64,000 nucleotides of DNA from Hortaea werneckii (taxonomy: Eukaryota; Ascomycota; Dothideomycetes; Mycosphaerellales; Teratosphaeriaceae), in NCBI GenBank assembly GCA_037044905.1, contig JBAOKB010000044.1:29170-93169 (forward strand), written 5' to 3'. Each line of letters opens with the position of its first letter. Position 1 is the stretch's first letter. The position numbers were made by a program, and so were the translations under genes. This document shows, piece by piece, positions 44,511-55,359 of the stretch. The notes beneath the pieces were generated by a model that saw only the letters and a list, made by a program, of their open reading frames with translations, was not told where the DNA came from and made no database searches.

Positions 44511-46311
44511 TGTCGTTGCTTTTGCAGTAGTAGCAGCAGTTGTTGCTAGAAATCCGGGATCAGCTATCGTCTTGTTGAAGAGGCTCGGGACCTGCGTCAG
44601 TCTGATGTGAACACGGCGTGTTGTGAGGACGAATGTCCCGACCGGTGCTATCGTTCAATACGTGAGAGTCAAGAAGAGCCCGGAATAGACAGTGAGGTAT
44701 AATTGACAGCGGGTGAAAGCTCAGTCAAGATGCTGCATCGTACCTGATGAATTTGCGTTTCACTTTCCTGCTGAACAGGGGCTGGGACGACGCGGCTGCG
44801 CAAGCGGGAATAAACAAAACGAGAAGGGCTTAAGATAGCAACCCCAGACGCTACAATGATGAGTTTCCGTGGATGATGTGAAATTGGAGATCAACAACCA
44901 TGTGTGACAAGACTGGATGTGATACTCTGGTTGTTGGATTGTCGCTCTCCCCTCCTCTTCTCGGCTCTGTCGCAGAGGAGAAATCCAAGCGAGCGCTCTT
45001 CCCCAACCATAATTAAGGATACGCTTCCTAATAACAAGGTCGCGTTCCCTATCTGGGGAAGATACCGCCGGGCCCTGCATAGATGACGTACCCTGGACGG
45101 CTATGTCCGTCTCCGCATTGGGACTCCACGACGTCTCGGTCCCAAGGTCGTCTCCAAGCTTCTAACCGTTTTGGTTAGTTTCACCTTCGCCGCGAAGCAT
45201 TGCGTGGTGATTATGGTCGGCCTCTGGCGGATAGTTGGAATGCAGGACCGCAACAGAGGCTAAATCGATGCCGTTGATCATTTCAGCATGGTAGAATCGA
45301 TGAATTCAATCGGTCTTCAAACCGTTTCAGGCCAAAGCTTTTTCTCCCAACGGCAGCTCCCATGTGTGGCGCCTGCTTGAAGAAGCTCATTGAGAAACTC
45401 TCTCAAAAGAAAGGGTCTAATTGAATATACCTCATTAGACCAATTCGCTAAATGCCTGTAACCATATGTTCATCCGAAATGTCCGCTATTTCGATGCTAC
45501 TCCCATCTGCGGCCAAATTGCCTCACAAATCATCACCAGCATAGCAACGTTAGGTCGACGGCTGACGCTGTACGGAATTTGTGTCTCTTGTAGCAAGCCT
45601 TTTGCGCTCAAGAGCACCACGAAGCATCTCACCACGTGCTTTGGGAACAGGCTTCCCTTTCGTCCCAGCAGAGACTTATGTGGCTTCCTCCTCTACCTAG
45701 GTTGATTCCGGGACACAGTATCAGCGACTTTCCAGTCTCTTCCTACCTTAGGTTGGAGTTTCCCGCTTCCTCGGGTAGCATTGCAATCCGCTCATGAATG
45801 TTTTGAGGAAACTGAGTACATCTTTTTCTTCTGTCTTGTTAACATTACCTAATGACTCAACTGAGCAATTGAGACCTACTGTGGAAGAGATCCCATGCGA
45901 ACTGAGAAAGATCACCGTCACCTCACGCATTTTCATCGGCGGGTTGCCTGAAATTGGAGCTGAGGAACATACTGCCGAAGGCAGAGCAACAAATGGTCAA
46001 GTGTCACGAAGCCGGCTTGAGCAGGTAGACGGCCAATCAGTCGGGATGTAGAACATGGGCTAGCGAGATAACGCTATCTCATTGTTTAACCGGCTGCAGA
46101 GAAACATAAGATCATCTCCTAGCCTCTCCTCTTTCTCGTTGGAAGTCGTTGGAAATCTCAAAGCAACTTCTTCCCCAACAAAAACGCAATTTATACATGT
46201 CTTTTATCAACGGGTCTTCACCAACCCCATGCACATCTCCCTCTTACAGATCTCGAGCCGCCCCCCGTCCGCAACTGCACGCTCAGGACATGAAAATGCG
46301 TGCAAGGAAAT
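44511..46311. other. Intergenic region
   Basis: 1.8 kb between two minus-strand genes. It holds the SDR promoter and a TACCTAGGTT half-match to the recurrent palindrome at 45694-45703. Short frames at 45466-45705 and 45794-46051 look random. Confidence 0.45.
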
Positions 46312-47016
46312 CTAACCCCACCAGGTCTTCTTGCCCAGCACCATCCGGCACATCATGTACATGGTACCTAAGGAATTATCGTGTTAGTCGACATAGTGTT
46401 TCCTTAACACGCCGAGGAGTTTCGCCCAAATGGCACGCGGGACCTACCAGCAGAGGTGCCGATCAGGAGAGCGTAGTACGGGTAGAGCATGTACTTGGCG
46501 TAAGGGCCCTGGAAAGAGAGGTCCTCGTTAGCCTGTTGTGACGCATGTTTTATCTGCCGTTTCGGCGGATTCGGAGACGTGATGTAGTGTAGTGTAGGCC
46601 TATAGGTAGGTCCTCGGTCCTCCCCGCTCGAACTTGTGCACAATCTGAGAAGAGCCTCAGACCGCCTTCCGGTCTTTTGCGAGCCCATTCTAAAAACTCC
46701 TCTCCTCCACATATCGCTTCAATTCCAGGGAAGGGTGGTCACGTACCTTATCCCACTGCCTCAGACCATCGTGGTGGTTCTGGTGCAGACGCTGCCAGGC
46801 CGGGACGTTGTTCTTGCGGTACAGACCGGGGAACTGGGGCGCGCTGGTAAAATCAATACCCAGTCAGCTATCGCTCATGTCATGTATCCTTCGCTCTTGT
46901 TTCCATCTCCTAGCTGTCGCAGCCGGGTTTCTACGTGTTCGCGGCGGCAGAAATGCCTCGAAGTGGGGGATAGGAGGGGAGACGTACGCGGCCCGGAGTC
47001 TCATAGCAGCTCTCAT
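46312..47016 (-). CDS. Cytochrome c oxidase subunit VII (COX7)-like small protein
   Basis: Four short exons (46988-47016, 46747-46843, 46448-46508 and 46312-46367), with introns of 144, 238 and 80 nt, assemble to 80 residues; no open frame shows the protein by itself. It opens with a short basic stretch (MRAAMRLRAA), followed by FPGLYRKNNVPAWQRLHQ and GLRQWDKGPYAKYM. One membrane helix follows (LYPYYALLIGTSAGTMYMM), and it ends in GKKTWWG. This architecture fits fungal Cox7, a single-span subunit of complex IV in the mitochondrial inner membrane. The exon phases all agree and exon total is exactly 243 nt. It is head-to-head with a mitochondrial PPR-like gene. Confidence 0.7.
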
Positions 47017-47356
47017 CGTGTCGGGTACGGGTGGAAGAGCGGAGTTGGGGGTGTGAAGTCGCTTGGAGGACATATGAGTCGGGCGGCGTGATACTTGCGA
47101 CGATTGAGGTTGGAAGGTCAGGTCCCGGCAAGCTCCGACGGGGGACGGAGATGGAGTCTTGGCATTACCGGTCCGGAGGTCGATGGATTGAACTTCGCTG
47201 GAAGTGGATGAACAGCTCATAACATTTCTGCGGCAACTCAAGACCGAATTCTTCGAGAAATCGCATCTTCCCTTGTGCTAGAGGGTTGCGATAAATTTCA
47301 AGAGATGCAATGGCGCCTAGTAGAGGCTTGAGTATCACAGGCGGCTTATTATTGCA
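47017..47356. promoter_or_regulatory. Bidirectional promoter region (COX7-like / PPR-like)
   Basis: 340 bp between two divergent start codons of genes whose products both appear mitochondrial. A shared promoter is an inference. Confidence 0.4.
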
Positions 47357-50314
47357 ATGGGCGCTCGCTTTGAGCGATGGCTAGCGAGACCTTCAACTCT
47401 ACACTTTCTCCGGGGGCTAGTGGGACCGAGAGATGTGCATACGGGCGCGACATGTCAGGCACATCAGAAGAGACACAGGAGAAGCATTGCGGCGGCTAGG
47501 GTGACGGGTTCGCGCCCACTAAATCCGCAAGATGAAGATGCGAAATCGCCTGTCGGTCCCAGGATCGTTAGAAAGGATCACTCTCCAGAGGAAGCATTGG
47601 CCTTGAGCGCGAGAGAGATGGCAATGCACATGTCATTTCGATCTGGTGTGCCGCTCTTGACGGAGCCTCGTCAGGGTCGCAGAGAGCAGGAAAGAGTCGG
47701 ACGTAAGGAAATGCAAGACTCGGGCTATCTTGAGAGCTTTGATGAGTTGCGATACCAAGCGGACGTCAGTTGCCCGAAGAAACTAGGGTCGTTACTAGTC
47801 GACGAGCCGGAGCATCGCAACAACATGCAGCTGTGGATTGAGCTGCTCCACTTCCGACAACGTCTTGACGGGTTATCAGGGATAGTTGCCATTTGGAGGG
47901 GCATGCGCCAGCGCAACATTGACATACCGACCGAAGGCACGGCAGCACAAATCTTCTGGTCCGCATTCATCTCTGCGGTTACTGTCGATCGCAGACTCCA
48001 TCCTGCTGCGCCGAGCATCCCTGATTTGTTCGCTTATGCTGTTGAACTCAAGGCCCGCACCGGGAAGTATTACGCAGATCTCTACACCATCATTGTTGGG
48101 AGGTCATTCAGGGTCGACGCCGCCATGGCATCTAACTGGCATCGCCGGCTGACAAACGCAGGTCTGGCCCCGGAGGAGCCGCTGAAGCTCATTGTAAAGG
48201 ACGTGGTTTTTGGGGAGCGAATGAAACGCTTCCAAGACATGTACAAGCGAAGCGGTGAGCGTGATCTATATGACATTGCAATTGGTGCGGCGCTGCAGTG
48301 GGAAGCCGAGCAGGAAGCTTCTCGGCAAATGACTCTGAATTCGAAACGAAACGACCTCACAATGAGCAGAGCGCTAAGGTGGCATCGATTCTTGCTGAGA
48401 TACGGGGATGGACCATCACAAGAGTTCTTCACTCGACCTGAGGTACAGCGCTTGTTCGAGCTGGATGGCGATGAATCTTTGCCCATGTTACATGCGCAGT
48501 CTCACCAAGTAGCTGCGCCACCAGGATGCGAGCAATCTGACCTGTCGACTGATGTCCAGCACTATCCATCGCTCACCCGCGCCAATTTCTCCAGCTTCAT
48601 GGGCGAAGCACACGGCATCAAACAGAAAGAAGTTTCCGACAATTTTGTTGCGAAAATGTTCGCTACGCGAGCTTTCCCGCTGGACCTAGTCATAAACGGC
48701 CTCACTTTCTTCTCTGTCAACAAAGTCGGCGGCGTAGCCTTACGGGAGATGGCGCTGAGAGAGGTCGGCCCCGTGGCCTTCTGCAACCGGTTGACAGCTC
48801 TTCGCGCTGCGGGGATCTCGGTCGACGACAGTGTGTATACGAAGCTACTATGCAAGCTGGCGGAGGAAGTACAGACGGATCTCTACGAAACACTTCTGGC
48901 TTCGGATCAGCACCCTGATGCTTACTCGGATTCCGCGACGCAAGAAGCACTACTCGTCTCTTTCCTTGGAAGCAATGACTGGATAAATGCTCATGTAACT
49001 TTGCTGGCTTTGGAAAGCACCGAAAGCACAGACTCGAGGGCTGCGGCCTGGAATCGGGTGGCACAGCACTATCTTCGCCATCGTGCGCACAAGCTTACTG
49101 CGCATACCATAGAGACCATGCAACGAAGCAAGCTGCCGCTGACGTATAAGACTATGATGAGCCTTCATCGCTATGTCCTGCCTGCCAGAAGGAGAAGAAT
49201 GAAACCCGTGGAGAGTCAAAGGACGGATCGCCCACCCTTCGACGCGCTGAACTTCGTCACTAGAACCGCCATGTACGCTGACGATGTGGCTAGAGCCAGC
49301 AAGGATCTACGGGGGACCGATAAAGTGAAATCGAGGGTGTGGATAGAGTTGTTAAAGCGATATGGTATGATACACCGCTGGGCCGAATTCGAGAAACTCG
49401 TCCATTGGCTGGCATCCAACTTTGGCGGAGCTGAGCACCGTGCCCGTGTTGCTACTGCTCCGCCCCGAGTGAACGGCTACCGGGCAAGGAAGTGGAGACG
49501 ATTAGTTGCGTTCAGATCTCAAACGCCCAAGAGCGTGTTATGGCCAAGTTCCCCTCTGCCGCTCATTTTCGACCGGCAGATGCAACAGGCGATCGTTACC
49601 TGGGGATTTCGGAGCGCGGCAGTCAGAAACGCATTGCAAGAACAGCCAAGAAGAGACGATGTTGGCTGTAGGTGGTGGCAGGGTCTCTCGCTCCTAATGC
49701 ATCTCCGCAAGATCGGCGTTCAGGTAGACATCGAGGACGTTCGCCGTGCGCTTTGGCTTCGAATGTGGATTCTTTTCGGACCAGGCGTCTCGCAGCGTCA
49801 CGTCAACATGCTCACACGCAAAGTCAACCGTCTAAGCCTCGAACGATACATTAAGACTGCCAACGAGATTTGGGCGACCGAAGGAGATCCTGGGACCCCG
49901 CTCTTCGATATCCCATCCGATCTTTTGGACGACACAAACGTCGATCCCGCTCGCCTGCAGGACCTTCTCGCCGCTTTCTTTGGTCGACATGCCCACGTTC
50001 ATTATGACAAAGAAGCTGGCTTGCACGAGTACGTTGATATCCAAGCCTGGTCAAGTGCTGTTGCAACACGGCAAGCGCATTACCCATCGGCAAATCCAAA
50101 ATATGATCTTGGGATCGACAGGATATCCAAAGCCAAGTATCGGCATCTGGCGTGGGCTAATAGCCCCTTGCGGGTGGCTATGGGTCTTCGACCCACAAAG
50201 AGAGGTGAGAGGATAGAACCTGATAGGAATGGTACCTGGCTCTCCCGGGGTGGGCGGGAGAGAGTTGAAGCGCAAGCAGCTCAATATGAGACGCTGCCTG
50301 ATGAAGATGATTGA
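47357..50314 (+). CDS. PPR-like mitochondrial protein
   Basis: One intronless frame of 985 residues from ATG 47357. The first 50 residues are basic and lack acids (MGARFERWLARPSTLHFLRG), as in a mitochondrial presequence. The rest is helical and shows degenerate tandem helix pairs of about 35 residues, for instance LWIELLHFRQRLDGLSGIVA, then IWRGMRQRNID. Later come FCNRLTALRAAGISVDDSVY and WIELLKRYGMIHRWAEFEKL. This is the look of the divergent fungal pentatricopeptide proteins that stabilise or activate translation of mitochondrial mRNAs (Pet309/Cya5 type). I cannot assign the specific mRNA. Its divergent partner is the COX7-like gene, which makes a role in cytochrome oxidase expression an attractive but untested idea. 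Confidence 0.65.
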   Translation: MGARFERWLARPSTLHFLRGLVGPRDVHTGATCQAHQKRHRRSIAAARVTGSRPLNPQDEDAKSPVGPRIVRKDHSPEEALALSAREMAMHMSFRSGVPLLTEPRQGRREQERVGRKEMQDSGYLESFDELRYQADVSCPKKLGSLLVDEPEHRNNMQLWIELLHFRQRLDGLSGIVAIWRGMRQRNIDIPTEGTAAQIFWSAFISAVTVDRRLHPAAPSIPDLFAYAVELKARTGKYYADLYTIIVGRSFRVDAAMASNWHRRLTNAGLAPEEPLKLIVKDVVFGERMKRFQDMYKRSGERDLYDIAIGAALQWEAEQEASRQMTLNSKRNDLTMSRALRWHRFLLRYGDGPSQEFFTRPEVQRLFELDGDESLPMLHAQSHQVAAPPGCEQSDLSTDVQHYPSLTRANFSSFMGEAHGIKQKEVSDNFVAKMFATRAFPLDLVINGLTFFSVNKVGGVALREMALREVGPVAFCNRLTALRAAGISVDDSVYTKLLCKLAEEVQTDLYETLLASDQHPDAYSDSATQEALLVSFLGSNDWINAHVTLLALESTESTDSRAAAWNRVAQHYLRHRAHKLTAHTIETMQRSKLPLTYKTMMSLHRYVLPARRRRMKPVESQRTDRPPFDALNFVTRTAMYADDVARASKDLRGTDKVKSRVWIELLKRYGMIHRWAEFEKLVHWLASNFGGAEHRARVATAPPRVNGYRARKWRRLVAFRSQTPKSVLWPSSPLPLIFDRQMQQAIVTWGFRSAAVRNALQEQPRRDDVGCRWWQGLSLLMHLRKIGVQVDIEDVRRALWLRMWILFGPGVSQRHVNMLTRKVNRLSLERYIKTANEIWATEGDPGTPLFDIPSDLLDDTNVDPARLQDLLAAFFGRHAHVHYDKEAGLHEYVDIQAWSSAVATRQAHYPSANPKYDLGIDRISKAKYRHLAWANSPLRVAMGLRPTKRGERIEPDRNGTWLSRGGRERVEAQAAQYETLPDEDD

Positions 50315-50421
50315 AATATTCTTTGAATCGAAGTCTCGAAATTTTCTCCGCCAATGCCCACCTCATCGCCCTGGTACACATCGTTAAAGACATTGTGACC
50401 TTCTTCACCTTATTGCTTCTC

Positions 50422-51260
50422 TCAAGACCCTCCGCCCTCCTCATCCACCGCATCAACCGCCTTCTGCTCATTCAAACTATTAACATCCGCGACCCAATCA
50501 TTCAAATACTCCGGAACCCTCTCCACGCGATTATACTCCGCCGGCACGGGATCCCCCAGGACCTGATAACTCGGCACAACGCCCACCCACGTGCTTCCCC
50601 TTGTCCCCTCATCCCGCAAATCACTCTTATCGTCGTCCGGTCCACCCACTCGCGTCTTCGCCGACGCGCTTTCAATCTTCACCTTCAAGATCCCCGTACT
50701 AGTAATCTCGGCCTTGGTCGGCGGGACCCGACTGTTCTCCCAGCGCTCCGGGATCGCATTATTCGTGATCAGGCGTAAAGCGTAAAAAACCTCTTCCGGG
50801 TCCTGAACCAGCGTCGCATGTCCGAAACAGATTGCCGAGCGGTAGTTACAGCTGTTGTGGAAAGGGGTGAGGCTTAGGACGTATCCGTCTACGAATGTCG
50901 CCGAGACGCAGACAGGTAAGGGTCCCTCGGCTGTTAGGCGTGTGAGGCGTGCGACAGAGGAGCCGTGGATGTAGATGGAGGGGGTGTCGTTTGGGGGAAA
51001 TTGTCCGGTACAGCCTAGCATGGGCAGGATGGTGGGGAATTGAGGGGAACTTGGGTCCTGGGACGGGGCGTTGAAGGAGACATGCAGGATTGGGGCCGAG
51101 TCGATTAGTCCATGGACGAGGTCGGTGTCGTAGACGGCTGGAGGATCTGGGTTAGTGATGGGAAGAGTGGGACAAGGGTTTCAAGGTGGGTATTACTCCG
51201 CTTAGCAATTCTGTTGCCCTTTGTGCGCTCGTCAGGTATGTAGGAACTCGACTCGGCCAT
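50422..51260 (-). CDS. FMN-binding split-barrel (pyridoxamine-oxidase-like) protein
   Basis: Two exons (51197-51260 and 50422-51137, 59-nt intron, phase 1) give 259 residues. The start PDERTKGNRIAKRTVYDTDLVH, LIDSAPILHVSF, GQFPPNDTPSIYIHGSSVAR and NYRSAICFGHATLVQDPEE follow the Pyridox_ox_2 / flavin-nucleotide-binding family, which binds FMN or related cofactors at a dimer interface. The first part matches the bacterial RKR-(x)3-YD pattern that begins these proteins. The C-terminal tail of about 40 residues is acidic. The enzymatic substrate is not known for the fungal members. Confidence 0.82.
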
Positions 51261-51876
51261 GATGCCTGCGCAAAGGTTTCCTAAATGATGTAGCGCTTGA
51301 GTCTTTCAGGTGCTGTCTTTAGAGTCCTGGTGATTTACTACAGTATATGTCGTTTGAGGGCTGGGTGCACCGCAGATGTCACACCAAAGAAAGAGACGTC
51401 TCGTGGAGGTCAAAGACGCTGATGGTTGAGAATAATAAAACGCAAGGCGATTTCAGGTTCTTAAAAAGCATCAATATGCACACAATGACTGGTCCGAAAG
51501 TGCATAATTCATAATGCCGGTAGGATGTTGTGTTCGGCTGCAACTTCCCAACGAGGCAAGTACCTCATGCATGTTCAACTGTAGGCCTCCCGAACCTGCC
51601 TAGTTCCCGCCGCCCTAGGCATGTACTGTAGATAAAGATCCAGTACTACGTACTTAGGTAGGTATCTGACGGGTCTTGGGCCGCAAGTAGTCAATATGTA
51701 GAGTGTAGGGCGTCACTCTGATTAGTGAACAATGACATATGCTCACAGGTCTCGATTGAGGGAAATTAAAATACATCTTGCAATTGCATCCCATCTGCTG
51801 TCCTCCTGGGTATCTTTCCGAAAGTCATGACAATTTCAGCAAGTGCCATCAAACTCAGCATGCATCGAGTATCGTA
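51261..51876. other. Intergenic region
   Basis: 616 bp between two minus-strand genes. It includes a TACTTAGGTAGGTA variant of the recurrent palindrome at about 51651-51664. No gene is seen. Confidence 0.45.
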
Positions 51877-52464
51877 TCAATCATTACGTCCACCGTCAAC
51901 CCTGACCTCGAAAAGCTGCTCTGCTAGCTTCTGGACATCACCACCCTCAATAGCAGCCAGCGCTTTCTTGATGTCCTCAATAGTCTCTTGTCTGAGACCA
52001 CGGTTATCCCGCGAGTAGATGTCTATACCAGCAGGCGTGAAAAGCGTCTTTGCAAATTCAGTCACCACCCACTTGTTCCCAGTCCCTTCTTCCTCCCCCC
52101 ATCCAAGTACTTCCCAGTGACTGCTAGCAATCTTAAGCAGACCTTTGCCTCGCCAGTCCCATTCTCCTCTCGCGCCTCCACTCGAAGAGCAAGTATCGAC
52201 TCCTTCCACAGTGTGTATCTTTTCGCTGTTTAGACTCTGATATGTCACCAGGTCGTCAAGACGATCGGTATTCTCTTGGTCTATGGATGGAGACGATGCT
52301 TCGAGAGGCGTATACTGTATGCGAACATTCCGCTTGTTCTTCCACATTGGCAGGGTAGAATGTGTGACGTGCCATGTTTCGCTTAGCCAGGGTATTGATG
52401 GATTGGTAAAGTCAGAGGGAGCCTCAGCCGGTGAGAACGTCGGCGGCCGGAGCGTGACTGGCAT
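51877..52464 (-). CDS. Conserved fungal protein, calycin/lipocalin-like
   Basis: A single exon of 195 residues. The order WLSETWHVTHSTLPMWKNKR, VRIQYTPL, DDLVTYQSL and EWDWRGKGLLKIASSHWEVL, then GTGNKWVVTEFAKTLFTPAG, alternates hydrophobic and polar residues like a small beta barrel. The W-x-VTHSTLPMW start recalls the calycin-type opening. I have seen this pattern in uncharacterised Pezizomycotina proteins. The last 45 residues form helices (QETIEDIKKALAAIEGG). There is no signal peptide. It might bind a small hydrophobic ligand, which is inference from fold only. Confidence 0.7.
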   Translation of the reverse strand: MPVTLRPPTFSPAEAPSDFTNPSIPWLSETWHVTHSTLPMWKNKRNVRIQYTPLEASSPSIDQENTDRLDDLVTYQSLNSEKIHTVEGVDTCSSSGGARGEWDWRGKGLLKIASSHWEVLGWGEEEGTGNKWVVTEFAKTLFTPAGIDIYSRDNRGLRQETIEDIKKALAAIEGGDVQKLAEQLFEVRVDGGRND

Positions 52465-52790
52465 GACCGGTTCTCAGGTAAAGGTAGTGTCTGGACTGCT
52501 GTGCTTACCCGCAATCTACATGAATAGGCATATGGCCGAAGATTACATAGTACCTAGGTAGGCTTGGAAGGCGGCTCGCACGTCGCTGTCTCTCCGGACG
52601 TTGTGAGCAGCGCATATCTCCGCTGAGTCAGCAAACCAGCATCATGTCGGATCGCCACACGATCATCTTGACCTTGTCCGGCCGATATAGGTGACTCAAG
52701 CCTTCGCTTCTTGCACAGACGGGCTTTGACTCATTGTTAGTCTACTCAAGCAATACCTGTGTCAAATCCTACGTTCTGGACCTGGGGCTG
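52465..52790. promoter_or_regulatory. Divergent promoter region with TACCTAGGTA
   Basis: 326 bp between two divergent starts. It carries an exact TACCTAGGTA at 52551-52560. Confidence 0.4.
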
Positions 52791-54395
52791 ATGCCCAAAA
52801 AACGAACGCTCAAGCTCAAGCAGTTCCAAGGGAGTAGCTCCGCCTCCGCCTCCAACACCGGAGCGTCCGCTGGCCAGGATGGCGGCGACTCACCAACATC
52901 GTCCGTCAACGAGCGGTTGAGTCAGCTCAGAGTGGCTGACTCACTGGATGCCAATCAACGCAAGCGCGAGATAGCCGAGCTCGTTGCTCAAAAGTCCACT
53001 CTTCCTCCCGAGTTGAGGAGAGTACTAGGTGTTCCAGAATCTGCCGCGCCAGCGCCTAAACCGGGACAGAGTTCAAGCGCGAGGGGAGAAGACAGGATGC
53101 AGCGGTGGCGAACGCCTGGTCCAGCAGCACCGAAGAGCTGGCTGGGCTTTCGTGGAGAACGAGAGCCCACTTTATCTATTAGAGGAGGGGGTGGAAGAAG
53201 AAAGAAAGCAGTCAAACCGATTACTGAGCGCAATAGACCTCAAGAGGTCATGAGATTTGCGAAGCTCTTAGGAAGTAAGCTGGAGAAGCCGAAGGGATTG
53301 ATACATTTAACGCTGAAGCGCTTAGCGCAACACTGGGACCTGGTCGATGAGGAAGACTATGCTGCCTTTGGAGAGATCCCGCTGCGACTACGGTTGCAAC
53401 TGATTTGTTATCTAGGAGTCTATGGACCGCCTATTGATGCAGTGGCGTTCAAGGCACTCACTCAGGGCAGCGATCCTATCGATACGTTGGATCTCGCTGG
53501 ACTAGCTGGGCATGGGCGCTTGACAATTCGCAAGCTGGCTCACGCGCTTGAGCCGAAAGCCTGTCGAGCTTCCCAAGAAATCCAAGGAGAGATACTGGAC
53601 TCCTGGGATGCTGACGAAACACTCGAGGATGCTCTCAACCCGTCCTTGGACATGTCTCGGTTTGCACATCTCACCCATCTGAGCCTCTCCCATCCTCCAC
53701 CGAACGTCTCCTGGAGGGAGCTTCTCTCTCTATCTAAGCACGTGCCGCAGCTCACGCATCTCTCCCTAGCGTATTGGCCTCGACCAACACGCACGCCGCA
53801 TCTATCGACGGCCACAATCTCCAGCGGCAGCAGTCCCGAAGTGAGGGCTGGCGGCACGCACATATACTCCGGCCTAGATCAAGACTATTCAGAAGCAGCA
53901 TCCTTGCTCCGGCAATTGAGCAATCATCTCCTTTGCCTGCAATGGCTAGATCTGGAAGGATGTGCTGAATGGATGCCAGCCCTTGCTATGCACTCCGATG
54001 CATCGCCATTGTCTCAACAGTCACAGCGAAACGACGAAGAATGGGGCACAAGACCATCATTGATCACTCTCTTCACCGACATGTGGAAGAATGTCAACTA
54101 TATCAACTGCTCCCAAGGCTGGCTCCCTGCTTCTGCAGAAGTCACAGATATGCTGACCGGCTACATTGACGTTGACTTGAGAGCGGGCATCGCCAAGTAC
54201 CTCCGCGCCCACGGTATCTCTACGAATCCTGGGACTACGGATATGTACGATGCAGAGAAACGGCGGACGGGGATCTGGTTTGAAGGAGAGAAGAAGACAA
54301 GACACGCCGCTAGACGCATCAACACTGTTCGCCGAGCGAAGGCATGCAAGCCAATCACATTCGACTTTGGCTGGACGCAGGAAGCCGTGAGATGA
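52791..54395 (+). CDS. Leucine-rich-repeat-like fungal protein of unknown function
   Basis: One intronless frame of 534 residues from ATG 52791; the frame is open 19 codons further up but without ATG. The N-terminus is basic and Ser-rich (MPKKRTLKLKQFQ). A helical block follows (KREIAELVAQKSTLPPELRRVLG). From about residue 170, irregular leucine-rich segments appear: LIHLTLKRLAQHW, LRLRLQLICYLGVYG, DTLDLAGL, LTHLSLSHPP, LTHLSLAYWP and LQWLDLEGC. The C-terminus is basic (KKTRHAARRINTVRRAK). Similar proteins occur across Pezizomycotina without a known role. A nuclear or ribosome-associated place is possible because of the basic ends, but nothing proves it. Confidence 0.72.
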   Translation: MPKKRTLKLKQFQGSSSASASNTGASAGQDGGDSPTSSVNERLSQLRVADSLDANQRKREIAELVAQKSTLPPELRRVLGVPESAAPAPKPGQSSSARGEDRMQRWRTPGPAAPKSWLGFRGEREPTLSIRGGGGRRKKAVKPITERNRPQEVMRFAKLLGSKLEKPKGLIHLTLKRLAQHWDLVDEEDYAAFGEIPLRLRLQLICYLGVYGPPIDAVAFKALTQGSDPIDTLDLAGLAGHGRLTIRKLAHALEPKACRASQEIQGEILDSWDADETLEDALNPSLDMSRFAHLTHLSLSHPPPNVSWRELLSLSKHVPQLTHLSLAYWPRPTRTPHLSTATISSGSSPEVRAGGTHIYSGLDQDYSEAASLLRQLSNHLLCLQWLDLEGCAEWMPALAMHSDASPLSQQSQRNDEEWGTRPSLITLFTDMWKNVNYINCSQGWLPASAEVTDMLTGYIDVDLRAGIAKYLRAHGISTNPGTTDMYDAEKRRTGIWFEGEKKTRHAARRINTVRRAKACKPITFDFGWTQEAVR

Positions 54396-54611
54396 GATCT
54401 CTGAGACATGTTGTGAATGCGAACAAAGGCCTGGAAGTTTGTCTTTGCAATTGGGTCTCAGACATACCATGAAATGTGTTTGCTACGTTGTGCAAAGAAG
54501 TTCAGAATGCTGCCAAAGGTCAACATATATGTTGGTGGCAAGCCCCCCCATGGCTCTGAGATACTTACAAACCCAACCATCAAGCCCAACCATCAAAGCC
54601 TTCAAACCAAC

Positions 54612-55127
54612 ATGCAAAACACCACCGCAATGCCACGGCGCGCAGTCTCTGAACAGCCGCGTAATCGCCACCGCAGCCTCGCCGACTTCTCGCCGAGCAC
54701 AACCCACTTCAGCAACGCCCTGACCCATATCCCGGAGCCAGACGAGATCGTTGGATCAACCGAGCAGGACTTCATGGATAGCATCAACGACGGCGACGAG
54801 GAGGACTTCGACCCATCCGACATTGACGAGATGAGCGAGGGTGATCTGGCAAGGTCTCTGTTCCTTGTGGTGGAAAATCAGACCCAGGAGTTGCACAAGC
54901 GGACGATGGAGAGGGAGGATGCAGAGCAAGCGGCGAAGCGGCTGAGGAAGAAGGTTGGGAGCTGGAAGAGGCAGGCTCGGAAGTGGAAGGGGCGAGCGCA
55001 GTTGCTGGTGCTTCTTCTGCTTATGGTCGTGCTGTTCCATTTCGGCTATGGTGAAGTGCTTCAGCGTGGATGGGAACATGTGAAGGCGGCCTGGGAGACC
55101 GCTCGGGAGAAGGGGGGTTTGAACTGA
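54612..55127 (+). CDS. Small single-span membrane protein with coiled coil
   Basis: 171 residues from ATG 54612; the frame continues upstream to an ATG at 54417, which would add 65 residues of unlikely composition. The first 60 residues are polar. An acidic segment (INDGDEEDFDPSDIDEMSEG) leads into a helical charged stretch (ELHKRTMEREDAEQAAKRLR) that may be a coiled coil. Then comes a basic collar (KRQARKWKGRAQ) and one hydrophobic helix (LLVLLLLMVVLFHFGYG), and about 28 residues remain after it. A tail-anchored-like topology with the N-terminus in the cytosol fits the charge distribution. I do not recognise the family. Confidence 0.65.
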   Translation: MQNTTAMPRRAVSEQPRNRHRSLADFSPSTTHFSNALTHIPEPDEIVGSTEQDFMDSINDGDEEDFDPSDIDEMSEGDLARSLFLVVENQTQELHKRTMEREDAEQAAKRLRKKVGSWKRQARKWKGRAQLLVLLLLMVVLFHFGYGEVLQRGWEHVKAAWETAREKGGLN

Positions 55128-55359
55128 AGTCATGGAGTGCGGAAGGAGTGAAGTTGCTGGACTGGTTAATTGGTCTTTGTTCGGACGAATCTGCCGATAA
55201 CCATCCAGACCGGATACACTGTTAGGCCGTGGTCGCACCACAAAGACAGTGATCGGTCAGATAGCTCGTTTGATGCTAAGTTACAAGCTAGAATAGAAGC
55301 AATGTTGTCAGAATCTGGCAGAAAAACATCATCTATCATTCCCTTGCACTTTGTAAGTA

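Noticed and set aside
45466..46051. Two short plus-strand frames (79 and 85 codons)
   Set aside because: Random composition, no splice partners and no recognisable motif.
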